This document shows, piece by piece, positions 44,656-53,774 of a DNA stretch of 64,000 nucleotides. The notes beneath the pieces were generated by a model. The model was not told where the DNA came from, ran no database searches, and worked only from the letters and a program-made list of their open reading frames with translations. The stretch is from Candidatus Gastranaerophilales bacterium (lineage in GTDB: Bacteria; Cyanobacteriota; Vampirovibrionia; Gastranaerophilales; Gastranaerophilaceae). Every line of letters begins with the position of its first letter. Within the stretch, counting starts at the first letter, position 1. The stretch is taken from NCBI GenBank assembly GCA_944323145.1, contig CALURJ010000001.1, forward strand, positions 124,001 to 188,000, read 5' to 3'. The translations under genes and the position numbers were made by a program.

Positions 44656-45220
44656 TTTCTTTTATATAATCCTCAACTTTTTTTGTAACTAAACCTTTAA
44701 TAGATTTTCCATCTGCTATTCTATTTCTGATTTCTGTTGATGAAATATCTATAAACTCCATCGGAGCGAATCTAAAATTATATCCTTTGTTTTTTAAATA
44801 TTCCAGCTCAACTTTTTCATTTTCACGTATAAAAACAATAAAATCAACAATATTTTTTAATAATTCTGTTTTATACCATGTTTCAATCTGTTTAAAGGCA
44901 TCTGTTCCGATAATGAGGTTAATTTTACCGTCTATATTATTTTGTTTGTAAAGTTCAATAATCGTGTCATAAGTGTAGGATTTATTCTCACGTTTAAATT
45001 CAATATCTGATATTTCAAAATGCGGATTTGTTCCGGTTGCAAGTTTAACCATATTATAGCGATGGAGGCACATTTCAGGACTATAATCCTTATGGGGCGG
45101 TTTAAATGCCGGAATGAACAATATTTTATCAAATCCGAAATTTTTCAGAACATATTCGGCCATTTTTAAATGTGCCGTATGAATGGGATTAAATGTGCCT
45201 GAAAATATGCAAAGTTTCAT
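44624..45220 (-). CDS. nadD: Nicotinate-nucleotide adenylyltransferase
   Basis: The start is M of MKLCIF (45220), since TATAAT ends 6 nt upstream; the frame opens at 45238 with a start that would fall in that box. The 198-residue enzyme has SGTFNPIHTAHL (HxxH-type ATP site, residues 7-18) and ISSTEIRNRI near the C-terminus. It makes deamido-NAD from NaMN. It is coupled to yqeK. Confidence 0.95.
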   Translation of the reverse strand: MKLCIFSGTFNPIHTAHLKMAEYVLKNFGFDKILFIPAFKPPHKDYSPEMCLHRYNMVKLATGTNPHFEISDIEFKRENKSYTYDTIIELYKQNNIDGKINLIIGTDAFKQIETWYKTELLKNIVDFIVFIRENEKVELEYLKNKGYNFRFAPMEFIDISSTEIRNRIADGKSIKGLVTKKVEDYIKENGLYKNKTMA

Positions 45221-45226
45221 ATCCGA

Positions 45227-45232
45227 ATTATA
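45227..45232 (-). promoter_or_regulatory. -10 box of nadD (leaderless)
   Basis: On the minus strand TGCTATAAT is an extended -10. It ends 6 nt before the ATG at 45220. Confidence 0.55.
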
Positions 45233-45239
45233 GCACATA

Positions 45240-45268
45240 AAGAAAACCTGATTTCGGATGAAATCAGG
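45240..45268 (-). terminator. Terminator after the 54-residue gene
   Basis: A 9-bp stem (45247-45255 with 45260-45268) with loop GGAT has an A-run on the plus strand, which gives a U-run on the minus. It lies between the small gene and the nadD promoter. Confidence 0.75.
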
Positions 45269-45308
45269 TGAAAAATTTGTAGGGGAAAAATTAATTGGAG
45301 TTAAATTG

Positions 45309-45473
45309 TTAAATTAAATGTAAAGCTTGTTTGTTTGCCATTGCGATGAAGTTCATCTGTGCAAATAATAATTCGGAACGATCTTCAAACGGCTGATTAT
45401 TGTTGACTGTAACTTCATTTTCATAAATGCTTTTTAATTTGTCATCAATTTTTTTTAAATTTGCTACTGCCAT
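45309..45473 (-). CDS. Small 54-residue protein
   Basis: ATG at 45473 follows GAGAGG at 7-nt spacing. The product begins MAVANLKKIDDKLKSIYENE and ends with AMANKQALHLI. It is a helical, charged, cytoplasmic-type protein. No family is recognised. It has its own terminator. Confidence 0.6.
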   Translation of the reverse strand: MAVANLKKIDDKLKSIYENEVTVNNNQPFEDRSELLFAQMNFIAMANKQALHLI

Positions 45474-45642
45474 TTTATGCCTCTCATTCTTCTTATTTAC
45501 TTCAGATGTATATATAAAGTATATAAAAAGTATTGAATTTCACAAAAGGCTAAAGTTGTTACATTTCTTTACATATATTTTTTAAAAGCAATTAATGAGC
45601 AGGTTTTGTTTTTATATTTATATAGGGGAAAATGGAAAAATT

Positions 45643-47832
45643 ATGCTCGAAAACAATGTAAATAAACAACAGCAAATCCCGCAGTTTCAGGCGATGAATC
45701 CTCAAACTGTACAATCACAGCAGGTACCTATGCAGGCTGTAAATCCTGAGCTGTTAAAGCAAAATGTTCAGGACAGTTACGTAAGCAACAGAGTATCTGA
45801 AACTACTGATGACCCTAAAGGAATGTTTTATACCGGTCTGCTTGCTATTCCTTCATGGTTTGCTATTGCAAAGGGCATGGATAAGTTTGCAGAAAAAACA
45901 AGAGGAGATTATGATAAAACTATTTACCATAAAATAGGGCAATTTGGCGATGATGTTACAAGCCATGTTAAAAATAGTGCATTTGGCAAGTCCAGTTTTG
46001 GTCAATCATTAAATAACGGATTCAAAAGTTTTAAATCATTTGTAAGAAAAAATGTTATAGATAAATTTAAAATTACGCGTGCAATGGCATACACACCGTC
46101 ACGACCTGAAAATCCTATGGTATTAACTCAAGCAGACGGTATGCTTGGTTTTTTCGGCGGTGATTTCCCGCAGGTGGCTGATAACTTTTTAAAAGAGTCC
46201 TGTTCTCTTGATGATTTAGTTCGTTATGGAGCTGACTCAAATGATATAAATAGTTTTAAGAAAGCATTTAATAGTGCGACAACAAAAGAAGCACGTGAAC
46301 TGATTTTGCAAAAAGCCGAGTTTGAATGTTTGCAAAAATATTCCCGCGGGACACCGTTAACAGGTTCCGCGCTGAATACTGCTGTTAGCGATTTCGCTAA
46401 GTTAAGCGCAAAAGATAGAGTTGCAAAATTGAAGGATATGAAATCCTTTGAATTAGGTGCTAAGGATTTTAAAGAACTTGAATATATAAAAACAAATATT
46501 CATAGTAATCCAGCAAAAATCATTGAATTGTCTTCTCAGTCCAATCCAAGGATGTTTTCACGTGCATATCTTGAAAAGAAAGGTGTGTTCAATTGGCTTC
46601 AGCGCAAATTTTTAAACCGTGACGTTTACGGATCAGAATTTGCAAATAAGATGGCAGCTTCAATAGGGAATATGGATTTAGATGCTCATCCGGAATATAA
46701 GCAGGCATTGCAAAAAGCAGGTTTACTTGATAAAATTCCTAAATCGGCTTTGGGCAGATTTTTGAACAAATATACAAATGTTATTCTTGAAGGTGCAACA
46801 AACAGAGTTGCAGGCGGTAAACTTGTTGCATTAATGCAGGCGGCATATTTTGCTGATGTTTTGTACAAGAGTATGAAAGCGGACGGAATGAGCGAAAAAA
46901 TGAAGAGTTTTGCTGAACGTTTCACAGAAATGGTAGCATTCTTCGTTGCAATGCCTATGGCTATAAAATTGATGCATAGTATAGGCGGACTTCAGTATGC
47001 AGGTATGACAAAACAGCAGGTTGAGGCTTATCGTGCACATTTAAATGCTCATAATATGAAGGCAATGTCAGGTAAATTTGCTAATAAGGCAGAATGGAAA
47101 GCAAGTAAAAAGGCATTACAAAAAGAATTAAATGCCGGTGTAAAAAATCCGATTATTAAATTGTTTAAGAAAGTTGGGCGTATTGTTACAGTGGGTCTTG
47201 AACAAATCAGACCTTATGACAAAACTGATATCGGCGTAGTAAAAGACGGTGTAAAAACTTATAGAAAAGGTATAATGGCTAAAATTAAAGATTTATTCCG
47301 TCATCCAAAATTCGGTATTAAGCAGATGGCAGGTTATCCGATGAGAATTGTTCTGGGTATGATGATAATTTTGCCTTTCTTAAGCAAGATTGCCGTAAAA
47401 GGTTCGCATTTAATATTTGGGAAACCTAAAAATTCTGTACTGGATGAAGGTAAAGAGCAGCCGCAGCAGGCTCAAGAGCAGACACAAGTTCCGCCTCAGC
47501 TTCAGCAAAATCCTGTTCAGCCACCGGTCCAGCAGACTAATACAACACAAACTATAACTACGACAAATACACAACAGGGACAGAGTCCTACAAATTTGCT
47601 TAACAAGTATAGAAATCCTTCAACAACAACCACGACAACAACAACTACAACTCAGCAGAGCTTAAATATGACGAATAATAATACTCCGCCGGAACCTGTC
47701 AGAACTTATATTCCATCTCCTATAGGAGTGCAGCTTGTTAATCAGCAGGAAGATACTTCGGCAGCTGATCAGGCCATGATGCGTGCTGATAATGCTGCAA
47801 AAATTGCAATGCAAACTTTAAAAATGAATTAA
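45643..47832 (+). CDS. Unknown protein with poly-Thr/Gln tail
   Basis: The start at 45643 follows GGA with 6-nt spacing; the upstream ATG at 45595 gives no better site. The 729-residue product has a Gln/Pro-rich N-terminus and a mostly alpha-helical, Lys-rich middle. It has two hydrophobic segments (about residues 435-455 and 565-590). The C-terminal tail (about 605-690) is of Gln, Pro and Thr, with a run of ten Thr at about 668-677. No domain is recognised. A membrane-associated lineage-specific protein is the most that can be said. Confidence 0.6.
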   Translation: MLENNVNKQQQIPQFQAMNPQTVQSQQVPMQAVNPELLKQNVQDSYVSNRVSETTDDPKGMFYTGLLAIPSWFAIAKGMDKFAEKTRGDYDKTIYHKIGQFGDDVTSHVKNSAFGKSSFGQSLNNGFKSFKSFVRKNVIDKFKITRAMAYTPSRPENPMVLTQADGMLGFFGGDFPQVADNFLKESCSLDDLVRYGADSNDINSFKKAFNSATTKEARELILQKAEFECLQKYSRGTPLTGSALNTAVSDFAKLSAKDRVAKLKDMKSFELGAKDFKELEYIKTNIHSNPAKIIELSSQSNPRMFSRAYLEKKGVFNWLQRKFLNRDVYGSEFANKMAASIGNMDLDAHPEYKQALQKAGLLDKIPKSALGRFLNKYTNVILEGATNRVAGGKLVALMQAAYFADVLYKSMKADGMSEKMKSFAERFTEMVAFFVAMPMAIKLMHSIGGLQYAGMTKQQVEAYRAHLNAHNMKAMSGKFANKAEWKASKKALQKELNAGVKNPIIKLFKKVGRIVTVGLEQIRPYDKTDIGVVKDGVKTYRKGIMAKIKDLFRHPKFGIKQMAGYPMRIVLGMMIILPFLSKIAVKGSHLIFGKPKNSVLDEGKEQPQQAQEQTQVPPQLQQNPVQPPVQQTNTTQTITTTNTQQGQSPTNLLNKYRNPSTTTTTTTTTTQQSLNMTNNNTPPEPVRTYIPSPIGVQLVNQQEDTSAADQAMMRADNAAKIAMQTLKMN

Positions 47833-47891
47833 TGCTATAAAAACTTGCCCGAATCTAAATGGCATGCTATAATTTTTCAAGGAGGGTTTTT

Positions 47892-48584
47892 ATGGTAGCA
47901 ACATTTGACTATAAAGGTTTTGCAAAAGATTTAACTAAGCAGGCGGAGCATGTTATTCCTGAAGACATTGCTTTGAAGCATAAAAAAGAATTTTTAGATA
48001 AGATATACAATTTTACTTATATTGCCGGTGAAGCCTTTTCAAAAGATGAAACCATAGAAAATTCAGATACTGCCAAAATGCTTACACAGATAATTTCTGA
48101 GTGGACTTTCCATAAATATGTGGATTTGCTGCGCTCGGGGATCCCTGAAAATTATCATGAAACAATATTACAGAAACTTGCTTTTGTAACATTTGAGATG
48201 ACTAGAGAGGCTGCTTTAAGCAATCTTTCTGAAGACAGGATGTTAAAACTTGTAGAAGTGCAGCTTAACAAAGCTTATGAAAGATCATGCAAGCATCTGC
48301 TTGAAAATGGACAAATTACTCAAACAATTTATGATAAAGCAATGAGTCTTTCAAATGTTGATTCTATGCGAGATGTAACTATATCTCATAATGTAAAGGT
48401 CGTAAAAATGAAAAAAAGTACATTAAAATATACTGCTGTTGCTTTGGTTTTTGCAGTATTTACAGCTTTATTGAATGTGTTCTATCCTGACAATTTGAAT
48501 TTAATTGTATTTAATCCGATTGCAGTTATTTTTTTATCTGTTTATATTGGGTTTTATTTCGGCGCAAATAAGTATTCAAAATAG
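47892..48584 (+). CDS. Unknown protein with two C-terminal TM helices
   Basis: The start at 47892 follows AAGGAGGG, and TGCTATAAT (extended -10) lies upstream at about 47870-47878. The 230-residue product has a soluble helical part (1-175) and two TM helices (about 178-197 and 203-223). The family is not recognised. It may act with the preceding gene. Confidence 0.65.
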   Translation: MVATFDYKGFAKDLTKQAEHVIPEDIALKHKKEFLDKIYNFTYIAGEAFSKDETIENSDTAKMLTQIISEWTFHKYVDLLRSGIPENYHETILQKLAFVTFEMTREAALSNLSEDRMLKLVEVQLNKAYERSCKHLLENGQITQTIYDKAMSLSNVDSMRDVTISHNVKVVKMKKSTLKYTAVALVFAVFTALLNVFYPDNLNLIVFNPIAVIFLSVYIGFYFGANKYSK

Positions 48585-48619
48585 GCAGACTGTTTAATAT
48601 TGAATATAAATAAAAGTTG

Positions 48620-48628
48620 TGTTATAAT
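48620..48628 (+). promoter_or_regulatory. Extended -10 of 6S RNA
   Basis: TGTTATAAT ends about 6-7 nt before the likely 5' end of the 6S RNA (48635). Confidence 0.6.
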
Positions 48629-48634
48629 GTATTA

Positions 48635-48815
48635 GCTCTGTACGGATGCTCATTTTGTTCCTACATTTATTTTAAAAGGGAGAATTGACTCTGACAGGAT
48701 GTGAAGTATACCCGCCGATATTTGTATCGCCAGCGGGAAACGGATAATCCGAGGCGTTCACCCACCTGCGAGACCACGCAGGCAACAAAATCACATCTGT
48801 ACGGGGCTTCTTTTA
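48635..48815 (+). ncRNA. ssrS: 6S RNA
   Basis: The ends pair: GCTCTGTACGGATG (48635-48648) is complementary, with G-U pairs, to CATCTGTACGGGGC (48794-48807). Inside are a central unpaired region, inner hairpins (CCCGC...GCGGG enclosing CGATA...TATCG) and a small stem CCTGCG...CGCAGG after GGCGTTCACCCA. That architecture, the length of about 180 nt and the final T-rich tail match the RNA polymerase-binding 6S RNA. Known 6S RNA mimics an open promoter and damps sigma-70 transcription in slow growth. The alternative (SRP RNA) lacks the expected GGAA/AGCAG loop. Confidence 0.75.
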
Positions 48816-48896
48816 TTTAAAAATTCTCTCTTGTATTTGATTTTTGTTCCTGATAAAATTTTCTTAAGTAAGAAATATAAATAGAGGACGAAGACT

Positions 48897-50423
48897 ATGA
48901 CACAGAGAGTATTATTATGTATTATGGACGGCTGGGGTATAAGCAAAAATCACCCAGAATATGATGCAACTAAACTTGCTCATCCGGTTCATGTTGACAA
49001 ATTGGAAAAAGAATATCCGACAATTTCAATTCACGCAGACGGGCAATATGTTGGTCTGCCTGAAGGGCAAATGGGAAACAGTGAAGTCGGACACTTAAAT
49101 CTTGGTGCAGGACGTGTTGTGCATCAGGATTTGTCCAGAATTAACAGAGCTATTAAAGACGGTTCTTTCTTTAAAAATGAACGTTTCCTGATGGCTATGA
49201 GCCACGCAAAAGAAAATAATTCTGCTTTACACATTTTTGGGCTTGTTTCAACAGGCGGTGTTCATTCATCTTTAGATCACCTTTTAGCTTTGATAAAGAT
49301 GGCTGCAGATAACGGTTTGCACAAAGTTTATGTTCACGCATTTTTGGATGGCCGCGATACTCCGCCTCAAAGTGCCTGCACATTTTTAGAACCTGTTGAG
49401 GCTGAACTGAAAAAATACGGGCTTCCGCCTGTTGCAACCATTATAGGCCGTTATTATATAATGGATCGAGACAATCGTTGGGATAGAGTTGAAAAAGGTT
49501 ATAATGCTTTGTTATTTGGTGAAGGTGAACACAGTTCATCTGCCTGCGAGGGTGTAAAAGCATCTTATGCAAGAGGTGATAATGATGAATTTGTTCTTCC
49601 GACTGTTATCGGCGGTGAAGAATCAAGAATTCATGATAATGATTCAATCATTTTCATTAATTTCAGACCGGACAGAGCAAGAGAAATTTCTAAAGCTTTG
49701 AATTTTGCAGATTTTGACGGTTTTGAAAGAAAGAAAGTTCTTAAAAATCTTTGTTATATAACAATGACAAGCTATAATGAAGATTTTACTTTCCCTGTTG
49801 CTTTCCCGAAAGAGCACCTTGTAAATATTCTCGGCGATGTTTTGGAAGCTAACGGAGTTAAACAGTTCAGAACTGCCGAAACCGAAAAATATGCGCACGT
49901 TACCTTCTTCTTTAACGGCGGTATTGATGAACCACAGCCTCATGAAACAAGAGTTCTTGTTCCTTCTCCAAAGGTGGCTACTTATGACTTACAGCCTGAA
50001 ATGAGCGCACCGGAAGTTTGCGAAAATGTTCTCAAAGCAATAGATAATCCTGAATACGGTTTTATTCTGGTGAACTTTGCAAATCCTGATATGGTGGGGC
50101 ATACCGGAGTTATTGAGGCAGCAACAAAGGCTTGCCATGTTGTTGACGAATGCGTCGGAAAGATTGCTGAGGCCTGCAAAAAGAATAACATTATTATGCT
50201 TTTGACAGCTGACCATGGAAATTCGGAAGTTATGGTAAACCCTGATACAGGAAAACCGCAGACTGCCCATACTATAAACAAAGTTCCGTTTGTTCTTATA
50301 AATGCTCCCAAAACTATGCAGTTAAAAGACGACGGCGCTTTATGCAACATTGCACCGACTGTCTTGCAGTTAATGGGTATTCCAAAACCTGCAGAGATGG
50401 ATTGCGATTCTTTGATTAAATAG
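48897..50423 (+). CDS. gpmI: 2,3-bisphosphoglycerate-independent phosphoglycerate mutase
   Basis: This 508-residue alkaline-phosphatase-fold enzyme has MDGWG near the N-terminus with a metal Asp. The catalytic Ser62 is in QMGNSEVGHLNLG. HAFLDGRDTPP and ADHGNSE near the C-terminus supply the other Mn ligands. It converts 3-PGA to 2-PGA in glycolysis. The start follows AGAGGACG. A hairpin follows the stop. Confidence 0.98.
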   Translation: MTQRVLLCIMDGWGISKNHPEYDATKLAHPVHVDKLEKEYPTISIHADGQYVGLPEGQMGNSEVGHLNLGAGRVVHQDLSRINRAIKDGSFFKNERFLMAMSHAKENNSALHIFGLVSTGGVHSSLDHLLALIKMAADNGLHKVYVHAFLDGRDTPPQSACTFLEPVEAELKKYGLPPVATIIGRYYIMDRDNRWDRVEKGYNALLFGEGEHSSSACEGVKASYARGDNDEFVLPTVIGGEESRIHDNDSIIFINFRPDRAREISKALNFADFDGFERKKVLKNLCYITMTSYNEDFTFPVAFPKEHLVNILGDVLEANGVKQFRTAETEKYAHVTFFFNGGIDEPQPHETRVLVPSPKVATYDLQPEMSAPEVCENVLKAIDNPEYGFILVNFANPDMVGHTGVIEAATKACHVVDECVGKIAEACKKNNIIMLLTADHGNSEVMVNPDTGKPQTAHTINKVPFVLINAPKTMQLKDDGALCNIAPTVLQLMGIPKPAEMDCDSLIK

Positions 50424-50433
50424 AAGTTATTCT

Positions 50434-50462
50434 GGCAGATGCTGTTTTGGCATCTGCCTATT
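50434..50462 (+). terminator. Hairpin after gpmI
   Basis: A 9-bp stem (50434-50442 with 50450-50458) with a 7-nt loop is followed by TATTAA. The T-run is short. Confidence 0.5.
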
Positions 50463-50488
50463 AATTAAGTAAATTGGATTGAAAATAT

Positions 50489-53461
50489 ATGGCTGATATA
50501 AAAAACTTGGATATAGATTTTTCATTTAAAAAGAATAATGTTGATGAATTGTTTTTCAACCTGTCAGAAAATCCTGACGGATTTAAAAACAAGGATTTCC
50601 GTTATACTTTAAGTTTAATATATCAGACTGTGGAAGATGAGTTTGCGGGTGTTTTCTTAAGCCCTAATGCACCTGCGAGAAATACAAATTTTTATCTGAT
50701 AAATAATAACGATAAACTTTCATTTTTTGTCACGCCTACAAATAATTTTCAATATTATTTAAAGTCTAAGGGCTCATTATTCCGTTTTAAGTCAGAAGTT
50801 ATGGATGATAAAGTCGGTTATTCCATGAGTCTGGATCTTGTTATGGATTATTTCGGCGGTTTTGGCAATGTAGTTGATTTAGAAGCTCTAACTCCGACAT
50901 TTATTTATCTCAATAAGCTTACATATTTTGTGATGAAGCTGATTGAAAAACTCTATTTTATCCCGACAATAAAAAAACACGGTACAATGTTCAGAATTGT
51001 GTATGAGCCTATTATTAATTCTCAGCAGCTTGCACGCATTATTAACCAGTTTGAAGAAAATATACCTGATGATTTATTTATAAAAGGAGAAAAACCTAAA
51101 AACTTTATCAACGATTTTATTTATAATTATTTAAACTATGTGATTTATAAATTTTTGGGGATAAAAGCTTATAAATTTAAGGACGTAAAGTCCGGTACTT
51201 ATATGATAAAAGACCTTGAGCAGCGTGCCGTAATGAAGGGACATGATATTGCAGAAAGCTTTGCTCAGTGGTTTGACGAACTTTATCTCGGTAAATATGA
51301 TGTGATTCCTTTCTTCAAGATTGATAAACTTGAAGATCAGGAGCTTTTCAGGCTAAAAGTGCATATTAAAAACAGAAAAACCGGTGAAGATATCCTTGTT
51401 GACAGATTATACACTGATGAAGAAGTTTTTGGCGCAAATTCATCAGATATCGCACGTATTGTAGAAAAACAGCTTAATTATGCAATAAGATATATGCCCG
51501 AGTTGGAAGATTTGTTTGAAGATGAAGATAAACTTTATCTTGACCTCGATTTAAATCAGGTGTATCAGATTATAACTAAGACTGCTTATTATCTTCAAAA
51601 GGCTCAAATTGAGGTTATTCTGCCCAAAGAACTGACAAATATTGTTGTTCCGCGTGCATCTATTAATGCAAAAGTAAAGACTTCGCGTTCAAAAGAACTG
51701 GCTGACATATTTAACAATAATTCAACTTCGAAGATATCTCTAGATGATATTTTGGACTTTTCGTATGAAATAGCAATCGGGAATGAAAAATTATCGGTTG
51801 AGGAATTTAATAAACTTGTTGAAGCTGAAAATGGACTTATTAAGTATAAAAATAAGTATGTTTTAATTGATAAAGATGATACAAAAAAGATTTTCGAACA
51901 AATTGCAAAATCCAATTTAAAATCAATGACAAGGATGGAGCTTATTCAGGCTTCAATGTCCGGTCAGTTTGCCCAGTATGACTTTGATTATGATGAAGCA
52001 TTTGCAAAAGTTATTAAAGATTTTAACAAGCCTGTAGAAGTAACCCCGCCGGAAGCTTTAAAAGGAGAACTAAGACCTTATCAGCTTACTGGTTTAAAAT
52101 GGTTATGGACAAATGTTTCAAAAGGTTTTGGAGCTTGTATGGCCGATGATATGGGTCTCGGTAAAACAATTCAGGTAATAAGTCTTATCTTGAAACTAAA
52201 AGAAGAAAACAAGCTTGATAAACCGGTGCTGGTAATTTGCCCGACTACCTTAATGGGAAACTGGATGAAAGAGCTGCAGATGTTTGCCCCTTCTCTTGAT
52301 GCTGTTATATACCACGGTGCAGAAAGAAAGCTGGACTTAAAACACGATGTAATTCTTACGACTTATGCAATTATGAGAATTGATGTTGAAGAATTGAAAA
52401 AAGATGCTTGGGGAATGATTGTTGTTGATGAGGCACAGAACATTAAAAATCCAGATACTGCTCAAACTCTTGCGGTTAAAATGTTAAAGTCAGATATAAA
52501 GATTGCAATGACAGGTACGCCTGTTGAAAACAGACTCACTGAACTTTGGTCTATATTTGACTTTATTAATCAAGGGTATCTTGGAACATTGAGAGAATTC
52601 CAGAAGAGTTATGCTATACCTATTGAACGGTTTAAAGAAAATTCGCGTGCCGCAAAATTAAAAATGTCCGTGTCTCCGTTTGTTTTGAGACGTTTGAAAA
52701 CCGATAAACACGTTATCACGGATCTGCCTGAAAAAATGGTTATTAATGATTACTGCTATCTCTCAAAACCGCAGGCTGTGCTTTATGAAAAAACTCTTAA
52801 TGAAATGATGGAAAAAATTTCTGGATTTACAGGTATTAACAGACGCGGAAACATATTCAAACTTATTACTGCTTTGAAGCAGATTTGTAATCATCCTTAC
52901 CAGTTCTTAAAAGGCGGAGAAATGAGTAAAGAACTGTCAGGTAAAATGGATAAATGTATATCTACTGTGCAGAGTATACTTGATAATAATGAAAAAACTC
53001 TTATCTTTACTCAATATAAAGAGATGGGTGATATTTTGTGCAAGGTTATTCCTGATGAATGTAATACAGACCCATTATTTTTCCATGGGTCATTGACTGT
53101 TCCGCAGAGAGAAGATTTGATACACCGTTTCCAAAACGATGATGACGCAAAGATTATGGTGCTTTCATTAAAAGCCGGCGGAACCGGGTTGAACCTTACA
53201 AGTGCAACAAATGTAATTCACTATGATTTGTGGTGGAATCCTGCGGTTGAAGATCAAGCAACAGACAGAACTTACCGTATAGGTCAGGATAAAAACGTAA
53301 TGGTTCACAGAATGATTACACTCGGCACCTTTGAGGAAAAGATTGACGAGATGCTGAAATCAAAGAAAGAACTTGCCGACCTTGCTGTTTATGAAGGTGA
53401 AAAGATTATCACTGAGCTTTCAGACGAGGAAATTTATCAGATATTTACTCTGTCGGCTTAA
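50489..53461 (+). CDS. SNF2-family DNA helicase/translocase (RapA/HepA-like)
   Basis: This 990-residue protein has the SNF2 ATPase in its last 480 residues. It has LRPYQLTGLKWLW, DDMGLGKTIQ (P-loop), VVDEAQNIKN (DEAQ box), TGTPVENRLTELWSIFDF, then the second lobe with LIFTQYKEM, LSLKAGGTGLNLTSA and Q-A-T-D-R-T-Y-R-I-G-Q-D. Residues 1-510 are not recognised; part may match the helicase_C2_N type region. It probably remodels transcription or recombination complexes. The ribosome site is weak. Confidence 0.93.
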   Translation: MADIKNLDIDFSFKKNNVDELFFNLSENPDGFKNKDFRYTLSLIYQTVEDEFAGVFLSPNAPARNTNFYLINNNDKLSFFVTPTNNFQYYLKSKGSLFRFKSEVMDDKVGYSMSLDLVMDYFGGFGNVVDLEALTPTFIYLNKLTYFVMKLIEKLYFIPTIKKHGTMFRIVYEPIINSQQLARIINQFEENIPDDLFIKGEKPKNFINDFIYNYLNYVIYKFLGIKAYKFKDVKSGTYMIKDLEQRAVMKGHDIAESFAQWFDELYLGKYDVIPFFKIDKLEDQELFRLKVHIKNRKTGEDILVDRLYTDEEVFGANSSDIARIVEKQLNYAIRYMPELEDLFEDEDKLYLDLDLNQVYQIITKTAYYLQKAQIEVILPKELTNIVVPRASINAKVKTSRSKELADIFNNNSTSKISLDDILDFSYEIAIGNEKLSVEEFNKLVEAENGLIKYKNKYVLIDKDDTKKIFEQIAKSNLKSMTRMELIQASMSGQFAQYDFDYDEAFAKVIKDFNKPVEVTPPEALKGELRPYQLTGLKWLWTNVSKGFGACMADDMGLGKTIQVISLILKLKEENKLDKPVLVICPTTLMGNWMKELQMFAPSLDAVIYHGAERKLDLKHDVILTTYAIMRIDVEELKKDAWGMIVVDEAQNIKNPDTAQTLAVKMLKSDIKIAMTGTPVENRLTELWSIFDFINQGYLGTLREFQKSYAIPIERFKENSRAAKLKMSVSPFVLRRLKTDKHVITDLPEKMVINDYCYLSKPQAVLYEKTLNEMMEKISGFTGINRRGNIFKLITALKQICNHPYQFLKGGEMSKELSGKMDKCISTVQSILDNNEKTLIFTQYKEMGDILCKVIPDECNTDPLFFHGSLTVPQREDLIHRFQNDDDAKIMVLSLKAGGTGLNLTSATNVIHYDLWWNPAVEDQATDRTYRIGQDKNVMVHRMITLGTFEEKIDEMLKSKKELADLAVYEGEKIITELSDEEIYQIFTLSA

Positions 53462-53466
53462 TACAC

Positions 53467-53494
53467 TTGAAAAATTTTTTATTTAAGCTATAAT
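53467..53494 (+). promoter_or_regulatory. Promoter of rpsU
   Basis: TTGAAA (53467-53472), a 16-nt spacer and TATAAT (53489-53494) lie upstream of rpsU. Confidence 0.7.
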
Positions 53495-53549
53495 TTAATT
53501 ATTAAATCAGAATGTAAAAAATAAGACCATAAAGGTGGTGAAAATATAA

Positions 53550-53723
53550 ATGGCAGAAGTTAAAGTTGGCGAAAACGAATCAATTGAAAGCGCTTTAAGA
53601 CGTTTCAAGAAAAAAATTCAAAAAGCCGGTATCCTTTCAGAAGTAAAAAAACGTGAAAGATACGAAAAACCGAGCGTAAAAAGAAAACGCAAATCTGAAG
53701 CAGCTAGAAAAAGAAAAGTTTAA
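53550..53723 (+). CDS. rpsU: 30S ribosomal protein S21
   Basis: The 57-residue product starts [20 protein letters not shown] and ends AARKRKV. It is basic and matches S21 throughout. AAAGGTGG is the ribosome site. It has its own promoter and terminator. Confidence 0.97.
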   Translation: MAEVKVGENESIESALRRFKKKIQKAGILSEVKKRERYEKPSVKRKRKSEAARKRKV

Positions 53724-53741
53724 TCAGGTTTTATATAAAAA

Positions 53742-53773
53742 AAAGAGGTTAGAGAAACTAACCTCTTTTTTTG
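53742..53773. terminator. Bidirectional terminator rpsU / 53775 gene
   Basis: An 11-bp stem (53742-53752 with 53758-53768) with loop AGAAA has a T-run on one side and an A-run on the other. It serves the convergent rpsU and repeat-lipoprotein genes. Confidence 0.88.
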
Positions 53774-53774
53774 T

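Noticed and set aside
47610-47660. ACA/ACT-rich tract in the 45643 gene as a CRISPR-like or microsatellite array
   Set aside because: It is an in-frame Thr/Gln coding tract without spacers; kept only as a note in the gene entry.
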